A stretch of DNA of 64,000 nucleotides from Paraburkholderia sp. ZP32-5 (GTDB taxonomy: Bacteria; Pseudomonadota; Gammaproteobacteria; Burkholderiales; Burkholderiaceae): NCBI RefSeq assembly GCF_021390495.1, contig NZ_JAJEJP010000001.1, positions 2,604,001 to 2,668,000 of the forward strand, written 5' to 3'. Positions 55,161-64,000 of this stretch are shown here, one piece after another. Under the pieces are notes generated by a model. It had not been told where the DNA came from, did not search any database, and saw only the letters and a list, made by a program, of their open reading frames with translations. Numbering within the stretch: position 1 is the first letter of the stretch; each line of letters starts with the position of its first letter. The position numbers and the translations under genes were made by a program.

Positions 55161-55438
55161 CGGCTTGTCGTCATGCTTTGCCGTGAGGCGCGCCGAGGCA
55201 GGCTGGGTCCACTGGCGGCGCTTCGCGGTGGACTGTATAGCGTTCGCCGACTGGCGCTCGCAGGCTTCGCATCCGCAGCTTCGCGGTCTTTTCTCTTGTA
55301 ATACATCGCCCTCGCGCCGCGCGGCACCGCGCGCGACTATCGCATCAGGCCCGCGGCCAGCATTCCCACGCGGTTCGAATGCGCTGCTGCAGCCCGCTCG
55401 CACTGCCCTCGTGTCCGCACTGGTGTCATGTTGCGCCG

Positions 55439-55444
55439 GTATAA
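55439..55444 (+). promoter_or_regulatory. Candidate -10 box for folD
   Basis: A perfect TATAAT about 180 bp upstream of the folD ATG. No clear -35 hexamer at 16-18 bp. Confidence 0.4.
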
Positions 55445-55622
55445 TGTCGCACTTCGCAGCGGCGCCTCGCCAGAAGCGGCCCCGCGCGCTTTTCATGGAC
55501 CGCGAGGTTCCCGTCAAAAGCGCCCATGTTCGCGCATACCCGCGCAAACACATCGCCCGCTAGCCCACGCCTTTCCCCGACTCAATGCCCGGCCTAACCC
55601 CGGACCCAACCCTCGACCGACC

Positions 55623-56492
55623 ATGACTGCCAAACTGATCGACGGCCTCGCCCTCTCCAAGACCCTGCGCGCCGACGTCGCCACGCGCGCCGCCGCCCTC
55701 ACCACCCGCGGCCATCAGCCGGGCCTCGCCGTGATTCTGGTCGGCGACAACCCGGCCAGCGAAGTCTACGTGCGCAACAAGATCAAGGCCTGCCATGACA
55801 ACGGTCTGGGCTCGTCGTTCGATCGCTATCCGTCCGATCTGCCCGAAGCCGAACTGCTCGCGCGCATCGACGAACTGAACCACGATCCGCACATCCACGG
55901 CATCCTGGTGCAACTGCCGCTGCCGAAGCACATCGACACCCACAAGGTGATCGAGGCGATCGCGCCGGAGAAGGACGTCGACGGCTTTCACGTCGCCAAT
56001 GCCGGTGCGCTGATGACCGGCCAGCCGCTGTTCCGTCCGTGCACGCCGTATGGCGTGATGAAGATGTTCGAGGCTTACGGCATCGATCTGAAGGGCGCGA
56101 ACGCGGTGGTGATCGGCCGCTCGAACATCGTCGGCAAGCCGATGGCGCTGCTGCTGCTCGAAGCGGGCGCGACCGTCACGATCTGCCATAGCAAGACGCG
56201 CGATCTCGCCGCGCACACGCGCAATGCCGACGTCGTGGTCGCAGCGACCGGCCTGCGCAACATCCTGACCGCGGAGATGGTGAAGCCCGGCGCGACCGTG
56301 ATCGACGTCGGCATGAATCGCGACGACGCCGGCAAGCTGTGCGGCGACGTCGACTTCGCGGGCGTCAAGGAAGTGGCCGGCCATATCACGCCGGTGCCGG
56401 GCGGCGTCGGCCCGATGACGATCACGATGTTGCTCGTCAACACGATCGAAGCAGCCGAGCGCAAAGCGAACGCGCAGGCGGCGCAGGCGTAA
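55623..56492 (+). CDS. folD: Bifunctional methylenetetrahydrofolate dehydrogenase/cyclohydrolase
   Basis: A 289-residue folate enzyme that interconverts 5,10-methylene- and 10-formyl-tetrahydrofolate with NADP. Motifs: YVRNKIKAC with the catalytic lysine, [19 protein letters not shown], and the Rossmann NADP site [13 protein letters not shown], then [14 protein letters not shown] near the end. ATG 55623 gives the standard start [11 protein letters not shown]. It is followed after 428 bp by the oligopeptidase gene. Confidence 0.98.
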   Translation: MTAKLIDGLALSKTLRADVATRAAALTTRGHQPGLAVILVGDNPASEVYVRNKIKACHDNGLGSSFDRYPSDLPEAELLARIDELNHDPHIHGILVQLPLPKHIDTHKVIEAIAPEKDVDGFHVANAGALMTGQPLFRPCTPYGVMKMFEAYGIDLKGANAVVIGRSNIVGKPMALLLLEAGATVTICHSKTRDLAAHTRNADVVVAATGLRNILTAEMVKPGATVIDVGMNRDDAGKLCGDVDFAGVKEVAGHITPVPGGVGPMTITMLLVNTIEAAERKANAQAAQA

Positions 56493-56920
56493 AAAGGCAC
56501 AGCGGAGCGCAACAAGCGGCAGGTGGCAGGCGCCAAAGCACAGTGTGCAGGCGGCCTCGCCGCCACGCAGGCTCGATGCGGGGGCACGACGCGCAACGCG
56601 TCGAACTCCCGCCAGTTGCGCCACCTATCCACCGCCCCTCCCCACTCATCCCCGTTGGCGCCCACCGCGCCGTCTTCTCGCCCCTTCCCCGCGCCACGGC
56701 CAAGTTCCGATGCGCGCAGCACCGCCCAGCCCGCCACGACATCTGATAATTTGTCAGCCGATGGATTGGAATTGCCGCGCCGTGCCCCAATAATGTTCGG
56801 TATCCGGTGCCGCTGCGCATGACGTGCCGCGCGTCGAGCGGACCACCGTCCGCCCGGAATGCGCGCCCGCCACACCGCCCGATTCACCGCCCCATTCACC
56901 CGCGTCAGACAGGAAGCCCT
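56493..56920. other. Gap between folD and the oligopeptidase gene
   Basis: 428 bp of GC-rich sequence without a believable gene. A GATAAT box lies at 56745-56750 and the ribosome-binding AGGAAG at 56910-56915. Confidence 0.45.
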
Positions 56921-59026
<2,106 letters not shown>

Positions 59027-59094
59027 TTTGATGGTTTGATGCGTTGTCGTTGGTTCGGCGAAAGCCGGACAACGCGGAGCGAAACTACCAAAAG

Positions 59095-59128
59095 AACGGC
59101 GGCCTGTGCAAACAGGCCGCCGTTTTCG
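59095..59128. terminator. Terminator between prlC and codA
   Basis: A 13-bp perfect stem AACGGCGGCCTGT / ACAGGCCGCCGTT with a GCAA loop and a TTTT tail. It separates the convergent genes. Confidence 0.9.
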
Positions 59129-59154
59129 TTAGCGGACGAAATACACCACGATTG

Positions 59155-60462
59155 CTAGCTACGATGCAGTTTGAAATCTACCTGTTCAGGCCGCCCGTCG
59201 AGCGATAACGACGCTCGCGCCGCCGGCGCGCGGCTCACCACCTTGCCGCGACTGATCACCGCGAGCCGGGCCGCGCGCAAACGGATCGCCTCGACTTCGT
59301 CGCGCGCATCGAGCAGCACGAGATTGGCCGCGCATCCGGGCGCGATACCATAGCCTTCCAGCCCGAGAATTCGCGCCGCGTTCACCGTCACCGCATCGAA
59401 ACACGCGTGCATGCCGTCGACGCCCGTCATCTGCGCGACATGTAAGCCCATGTGCGCGACTTCGAGCATATCGCCCGAACCGAGGCTGTACCACGGGTCC
59501 ATCACGCAGTCGTGGCCGAACGCGACGGTGATGCCGGCGGCCATCATCTCCGGCACGCGGGTCATGCCGCGCCGTTTCGGATAGCTATCGCTGCGGCCTT
59601 GCAGCGTGATGTTGATCAGCGGATTCGCGATCGCGGCGACGCCCGACTCGCGCATCAGCGGCAACAGCTTGCTCACGTAGTAGTTGTCCATCGAATGCAT
59701 CGACGTCAGATGCGAACCGGTCACGCGCCCTTGCAAACCCAGCCGATGCGTTTCGGCCGCGAGCGTTTCGATGTGACGCGACAGCGGATCGTCCGATTCG
59801 TCGCAATGCATATCGACGCGCAAGCCCTGCTCTGCCGCGTACTCGCACAACAGACGCACCGACTGCGCACCATCGGCCATCGTGCGCTCGAAATGCGGAA
59901 TCCCGCCGACTACGTCGACACCCATACCGATCGCGCGCTTCAGATTGTCGAATGCGCCGGCGCTGCGCAGCACGCCATCCTGCGGAAAGGCGACCAGTTG
60001 CAGATCGAGATACGGCGCGACACGGCGCTTCACTTCGAGCAGCGCCTCGACCGCCAGCAGACGCGAGTCGCACACGTCGACGTGACTGCGAATCGCCAGC
60101 AGGCCGCGCGCGACGGCCCAGTCGCAGTACTGCATCGCGCGCTCGATCAACGCCTGCTGCGTGAGCGCCGGTTTCAGTTCGCCCCATAACGCGATGCCTT
60201 CGAGCAGCGTGCCCGACGTATTCACGCGCGGCAGGCCGTACGACAGAGTCGCATCCATATGGAAATGCGGATCGACGAACGACGGCGTGACGAGCGAGCC
60301 CGCCGCGTCGATTTCCTCGCGCGCGTTCGCGGCCAGGTTCGGTTCGACCGCTACGATGCGGCCCGCGTCGATGCCGATATCGACGAGCGGTGCTTGACCG
60401 TGCGGCTGCGGATGTTGCTTGGCGCTGCGTGGCAGCGTCGCGCGGCGGATGATCAGCTCCAT
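59155..60462 (-). CDS. codA: Cytosine deaminase (CodA-type)
   Basis: A 435-residue amidohydrolase that deaminates cytosine to uracil for pyrimidine salvage. Metal and catalytic residues: HFHMD with His 66 and 68, HCDESDDP (His, and Glu catalytic acid), GSHLTSMHS (His) and FGHDCVMDPWYSLGSGDM (Asp and the active-site segment). The metal-dependent CodA pattern is complete. ATG 60462 has no strong ribosome-binding site. It is divergent from the racemase gene; no codB permease is in the window. Confidence 0.94.
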   Translation of the reverse strand: MELIIRRATLPRSAKQHPQPHGQAPLVDIGIDAGRIVAVEPNLAANAREEIDAAGSLVTPSFVDPHFHMDATLSYGLPRVNTSGTLLEGIALWGELKPALTQQALIERAMQYCDWAVARGLLAIRSHVDVCDSRLLAVEALLEVKRRVAPYLDLQLVAFPQDGVLRSAGAFDNLKRAIGMGVDVVGGIPHFERTMADGAQSVRLLCEYAAEQGLRVDMHCDESDDPLSRHIETLAAETHRLGLQGRVTGSHLTSMHSMDNYYVSKLLPLMRESGVAAIANPLINITLQGRSDSYPKRRGMTRVPEMMAAGITVAFGHDCVMDPWYSLGSGDMLEVAHMGLHVAQMTGVDGMHACFDAVTVNAARILGLEGYGIAPGCAANLVLLDARDEVEAIRLRAARLAVISRGKVVSRAPAARASLSLDGRPEQVDFKLHRS

Positions 60463-60684
60463 GTATCGCTCCCGTTGAACGCGTTCGGATTCTCTACGAT
60501 TCTATCGGTGCCAGAAAAGCGTAGGCGCGCTCCGTGCAGATGCCCTCGCCAATGCGGTCACGAACGGGGCGTGCATGCGCCCATGCATGCCGTACCGGCG
60601 CGCGCTGCCCAATCCGTACCGGCGGTGCGCTACAGCGCGCGCCTATACTCGCCGTTTCAGGCAAGCATTCACGGAGCGAGACAG

Positions 60685-61383
60685 ATGAAAACGATCGGCG
60701 TGATCGGCGGCATGAGCTGGGAGTCGTCCACCGAGTATTACCGGCTGCTGAACCGCCATGCGAAGGCACGCCTCGGCGGCCATCACAATGCGCGCAGCCT
60801 GCTGCTGACCGTCGATTTTGCGCAGGTGGAGGCGAACCAGCGCGCCGGCGACTGGCACGCGCTCGGCGAACAGATGGCCGGGGCCGCGCTCCAGCTCGAA
60901 CGCGGCGGCGCTGACATCGTGATACTCGCGACGAACACGATGCATCGGGTGTGCGAATCGATCGAGCAGGCGATCAAGGTGCCGTTCCTGCATATCGCCG
61001 ATCCGACCGGCGCGGCGCTGCGCGCGGCGGGTGTCGAACGGGTCGGCCTGCTCGGCACACGCTACACGATGGAGCAGACGTTCTACACGGGGCGCCTGCG
61101 CGAGCGTCATGGGCTCGATACGCTGGTGCCCGATGAAGCCGAACGCGCGGACGTGCATCGCATCATCTACGACGAGCTATGTCATGGCAACGTGGACAGC
61201 GCATCGCGCAAGATCTATCAGCGCGTGATCGACAATCTCGCCGCGCGCGGCGCGCAGGCGGTGATACTCGGCTGCACGGAAATCACGTTGCTGATCAAAC
61301 CGGAAGATTCGTCACTGCCGGTGTTCGATACCACGGCGTTGCATGCGCAGGCGGCGGTGGAATGGGCGATTGAATCGGCTTGA
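60685..61383 (+). CDS. Aspartate/glutamate racemase family (YgeA-like)
   Basis: A 232-residue racemase of the Asp/Glu racemase superfamily. The first catalytic position reads ATNTMHR with Thr 83, where most members have Cys; the second is GCTEI near residue 197 with a Cys. This Thr/Cys pair is the pattern of E. coli YgeA, a broad-specificity amino-acid racemase. The product may make D-amino acids for cell-wall or signalling use. ATG 60685 follows GGAGCGAGAC. Confidence 0.93.
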   Translation: MKTIGVIGGMSWESSTEYYRLLNRHAKARLGGHHNARSLLLTVDFAQVEANQRAGDWHALGEQMAGAALQLERGGADIVILATNTMHRVCESIEQAIKVPFLHIADPTGAALRAAGVERVGLLGTRYTMEQTFYTGRLRERHGLDTLVPDEAERADVHRIIYDELCHGNVDSASRKIYQRVIDNLAARGAQAVILGCTEITLLIKPEDSSLPVFDTTALHAQAAVEWAIESA

Positions 61384-61495
61384 TATCGACGTGATGCCGG
61401 TTTCGATGACAGGTGATACGCGTGGGGTTCATGCGTGAGAACGCGCGTGAACCCCACGGCGAATGCTGCGCGATGAAGCAGTGGCAAGAAGTCAA

Positions 61496-61527
61496 AAAGC
61501 CCGCATGACTTGCGCCATGCGGGCTTT
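61496..61527 (-). terminator. Terminator after tRNA-fMet
   Basis: A 12-bp perfect stem AAAGCCCGCATG / CATGCGGGCTTT with an 8-nt loop; on the minus strand it is followed by TTTTT. It is 10 bp after the tRNA 3' end. Confidence 0.92.
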
Positions 61528-61537
61528 CAACAATGCT

Positions 61538-61614
<77 letters not shown>

Positions 61615-61921
61615 TCAGAGAAAAGAGATTATAGCGACTCGTTTTGTGAACGTCAAATGACGATACGCGATTTGAGTAGCGCGCGTGATGTGATCGCGCA
61701 ATTAGTCGACGCCTGCACGATAACGCGCGCGAAGAAAACACCGCGGCGCCCCTCTGCACAGCCCATGCTCGCGCACGATAAGATGCGGGACTACTGAAAG
61801 GGAAGCCGGAATCGCCCGCTGCGATGAACACACGCTATCGCACGATGGCGCACGGTGGCGATCGATCAGAACAACGGATCAAGGCTTCACCGAGCCTTGC
61901 CCGCAAGCATGCGAGAACGAC
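61615..61921. other. Divergent gap between tRNA-fMet and xthA
   Basis: 307 bp. It holds the tRNA promoter near 61640. No clear promoter for xthA and no gene is visible. Confidence 0.5.
61628..61656 (-). promoter_or_regulatory. Promoter of tRNA-fMet
   Basis: TTGACG (61656-61651) and TATAAT (61633-61628), 17 bp apart; near-consensus. The tRNA starts about 14 nt after the -10 box. Confidence 0.88.
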
Positions 61922-62698
61922 ATGAAAATAGCGACGTGGAACGTCAACTCCCTCAAAGTCCGTCAGCAGCACGTGATCGACTGGCTCGCGAGCAGCGGCA
62001 CCGACGTGCTGTGCCTGCAGGAACTGAAACTCCCCGATGAAAAATTTCCGCGCGCCGAACTCGAAGCCATCGGCTACCGCAGTTTTTATATCGGCCAGAA
62101 GACCTATAACGGCGTCGGCATTCTGGTGCGCGACGGTCTGAGCGTCGACGAGAGCACCATCGTGCGCAACATCCCCGGCTTCGAGGATCCGCAGCAGCGC
62201 GTGATCGCGGCGACCGTCGAAGGTGTGCGCATCATCTCCGCGTATTTTCCGAACGGCCAGGCGCCGGGCACCGAGAAGTTCGCGTACAAGCTGCGCTGGC
62301 TCGACGCGCTGCACGCGTGGCTCACGACCGAGATGACGCAGCATCCGAAGCTCGCCTTGCTCGGCGACTACAACATCGCACCCGAAGATCGCGACGTGCA
62401 CGACCCGAAAGCGTGGGAAGGTCAGAATCTGGTGTCGCCGGAGGAGCGCGCGGCGTTCGTGCGGCTGATCGGCCTCGGCCTGCTCGATGCGTTCCGTCAG
62501 TTCGAGCAGCAGGAGAAGATCTATTCGTGGTGGGACTATCGGATGATGGCGTTCCGCCGCAATGCGGGGCTGCGCATCGATCACATCCTGCTGTCGAAAG
62601 CGCTCGCGGATATCTGCACATCGTGCGACATCGACAAGGTGCCGCGCAAATGGGAACAGCCTTCGGATCACGCACCGGTATTCGCGCAACTGGGTTGA
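61922..62698 (+). CDS. xthA: Exodeoxyribonuclease III
   Basis: A 258-residue AP endonuclease and 3'-5' exonuclease for base-excision repair. Family motifs: MKIATWNVNSLKVR, LQELKLPDEKFP (Mg glutamate), GIGILVRDG-type strand, LGDYNIAPEDRDVHDP (catalytic Asp and Asn), RIDHILLS and SDHAPVFA (catalytic His). Length is normal. It is followed by a strong terminator. Confidence 0.97.
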   Translation: MKIATWNVNSLKVRQQHVIDWLASSGTDVLCLQELKLPDEKFPRAELEAIGYRSFYIGQKTYNGVGILVRDGLSVDESTIVRNIPGFEDPQQRVIAATVEGVRIISAYFPNGQAPGTEKFAYKLRWLDALHAWLTTEMTQHPKLALLGDYNIAPEDRDVHDPKAWEGQNLVSPEERAAFVRLIGLGLLDAFRQFEQQEKIYSWWDYRMMAFRRNAGLRIDHILLSKALADICTSCDIDKVPRKWEQPSDHAPVFAQLG

Positions 62699-62711
62699 AG
62701 GCTTGCAAATA

Positions 62712-62746
62712 AAACGGGCGACGCATCGATGATGCGTCGCCCGTTT
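62712..62746. terminator. Terminator between xthA and the prolyl oligopeptidase gene
   Basis: A 16-bp perfect stem AAACGGGCGACGCATC / GATGCGTCGCCCGTTT with a GAT loop. It lies between convergent genes. Confidence 0.93.
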
Positions 62747-62775
62747 ATTACATCGCCGGCAGCTCAGGCACGTGC

Positions 62776-64000
62776 TTAAGCGGATGCTTCTCCGCCTAAC
62801 ACGCCCCACAAAAACCCGAACACCATCGCATCGTGCTCGGCCTGCTCCAGTTCATCGGAACCGCCATGGCCGCCTTCGGTGTTCTCCCGATACCACACGT
62901 CCGGCGCGCCGAGCGCCTGCATCCGCGCGGCCATCTTGCGTGCGTGACCGGGATGCACGCGATCGTCGGCGGTCGACGTCGTGAACAGCACGGGCGGATA
63001 AGCGACGCCCGCCTTGAGGTTGTGATACGGCGAATACGCGGCGAGCACGCGCGCTTCATCGGGTTCGTCGGGGTCGCCGTACTCGTCGATCCATGACGCG
63101 CCCGCGTGCAGCAGGTGATAGCGGCTCATATCGAGCAGCGGCACCTCGCAGACCACCGCGCCGAACAGTTCGGGCCGCTGCACCATGCACGCGGCCACCA
63201 ACAGCCCGCCGTTGCTGCCGCCCTGAATGCCGAGCCGCGCGGCACTCGTTACGCCGGTCGCGATCAACGCTTCGGCGACCGCGATGAAGTCGTCGAATGC
63301 GCGCTGCCGATGCTCGCCCTGCGCCGCCGTATGCCAGCGCGTGCCGAACTCTCCTCCGCCGCGAATATGCGCGACCACGTACACGCCGCCGCGCTCCAGC
63401 CAGCCGATGCCCTGCCCGGTCAGATAACCCGGCAGCAACGGAATCGCAAAGCCGCCGTAGCCGCTGAGCAGGCATGGGTGCGGGTTGTGCTCATCGACAG
63501 CGGAAGCGTCTTTCGGTCCGATCACCGTGTACGGCACTTGCGTGCCGTCGGCCGACACCGCATGGCCGCGCGTCACCGTGAAGCGCGTCGCGTCGAACTG
63601 CGTCGGCCAGCGGTCGAGCAGTTCCCAGTCGGTCGTCGCATCGGCCGCCGCGTCCGCCGAGCCATCGCGCGTGAGGTCGGCGAGCCAGTAGGCCGGCGGT
63701 TGCAGATAGTCATCGGTATCGACGAACACTTCATCGTTGAGCGTCGATTCGACCGGCGATACATCGATCTGCGCGCCTTCGCTCGCTTCGTCCCGCGATC
63801 CTTCCAGCGCGCCGCGCCGCGTCCCGAACACGCGCTCGCGCCATTGCCATGCACCGTCGTCGCGCTGCGACGGCGTCCAGATCAGCGTCTTGCTGCGCAC
63901 GTCATCGAGATACGACACGATCAGATGATGGCGCGTATGCGACCACTCGCAAGCGGACGTCAGCGGCGTCGGCACGAACAGCGGTGTGACATCGCGCGCG
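62776..64000 (-). CDS. Prolyl oligopeptidase family serine peptidase (S9), 5' end cut by window
   Basis: The C-terminal ~408 residues of an S9A prolyl oligopeptidase-type enzyme; the gene continues past the right edge. The end of the beta-propeller domain is followed by the alpha/beta-hydrolase catalytic domain with the nucleophile motif QGGSNGG, then an aspartate in the TSTADDRVHPGH segment and the catalytic histidine in EGGHGGSDELEQ. S9A enzymes cleave short peptides after proline. Whether it is cytoplasmic or exported cannot be seen because the start is missing. It is convergent with xthA. Confidence 0.93.
   Translation of the reverse strand, partial: ARDVTPLFVPTPLTSACEWSHTRHHLIVSYLDDVRSKTLIWTPSQRDDGAWQWRERVFGTRRGALEGSRDEASEGAQIDVSPVESTLNDEVFVDTDDYLQPPAYWLADLTRDGSADAAADATTDWELLDRWPTQFDATRFTVTRGHAVSADGTQVPYTVIGPKDASAVDEHNPHPCLLSGYGGFAIPLLPGYLTGQGIGWLERGGVYVVAHIRGGGEFGTRWHTAAQGEHRQRAFDDFIAVAEALIATGVTSAARLGIQGGSNGGLLVAACMVQRPELFGAVVCEVPLLDMSRYHLLHAGASWIDEYGDPDEPDEARVLAAYSPYHNLKAGVAYPPVLFTTSTADDRVHPGHARKMAARMQALGAPDVWYRENTEGGHGGSDELEQAEHDAMVFGFLWGVLGGEASA

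Larger units (their letters stand above)
55125..55622. other. Gap between the response regulator and folD
   Basis: 498 bp. It holds a hairpin at 55137-55160 and a TATAAT box at 55439-55444 ahead of folD. I see no coding sequence that looks real. Confidence 0.5.

Overview
This window is a stretch of chromosomal core genome from a GC-rich betaproteobacterium. Gene content and order fit Burkholderiaceae, most likely Paraburkholderia: a phasin gene, the pyrG-kdsA-eno-ftsB block, the dapA-bamC block, iscRSUA-hscBA-fdx-iscX, aceE-aceF-lpdA beside a FixL/FixJ-like two-component pair, and lolCD next to tatD and comEC. That genus assignment is an inference from gene content; no 16S gene is present. 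I found no insertion sequence, phage, integrase, plasmid function, toxin-antitoxin pair or CRISPR array.

Layout. 1-7900 (mostly minus): MBL hydrolase (cut by the window start), bamC, dapA, a methyltransferase, trpS, a site-2 protease, a YciO/Sua5-type protein, a PHP phosphoesterase and an alpha/beta hydrolase. 7970-11500: a DUF455 ferritin-like gene with a (CTCGG)15 repeat in its 5' region, then plus-strand gamma carbonic anhydrase, hslO and a lipoprotein. 11650-17300 (minus): ftsB, eno, kdsA, pyrG and a hydrolase. 17440-23190 (minus): comEC, tatD, lolD, lolC. 23560-30490 (plus): an RpfE-like gene, recJ, prfB (programmed +1 frameshift), lysS and a glycine-zipper protein. 30616-37505 (minus): the full ISC iron-sulfur operon with its IscR-controlled promoter, then a low-molecular-weight phosphatase gene upstream. 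37667-43420: small envelope genes, lutB and lutA, an IclR regulator and a PBP7-type peptidase. 44207-44779: phasin. 45228-51692 (minus): lpdA, aceF, aceE. 51967-59026 (plus): histidine kinase, response regulator, folD, oligopeptidase A. 59155 to the end: cytosine deaminase, amino-acid racemase, initiator tRNA-Met, exonuclease III and a prolyl oligopeptidase cut by the window end.

How the genes work together. The isc cluster is one biosynthetic unit: IscS supplies sulfur, IscU is the scaffold, HscA/HscB transfer clusters, Fdx supplies electrons, and IscR closes the feedback loop through two operator sites over its own promoter. aceE, aceF and lpdA encode the three pyruvate dehydrogenase subunits. 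lolC and lolD encode the lipoprotein-release ABC transporter, and bamC belongs to outer-membrane assembly. pyrG, kdsA, eno and ftsB link nucleotide, LPS, glycolytic and division functions in one transcriptional direction.

I did not find a convincing new multi-gene system. The most unusual signals are non-coding: the 15-copy pentanucleotide repeat ahead of the DUF455 gene, a pair of matching operator-like palindromes around the phasin promoter, strong hairpins in the pyruvate dehydrogenase and isc operon gaps, and the recently homogenised lipoyl-domain duplication in aceF.
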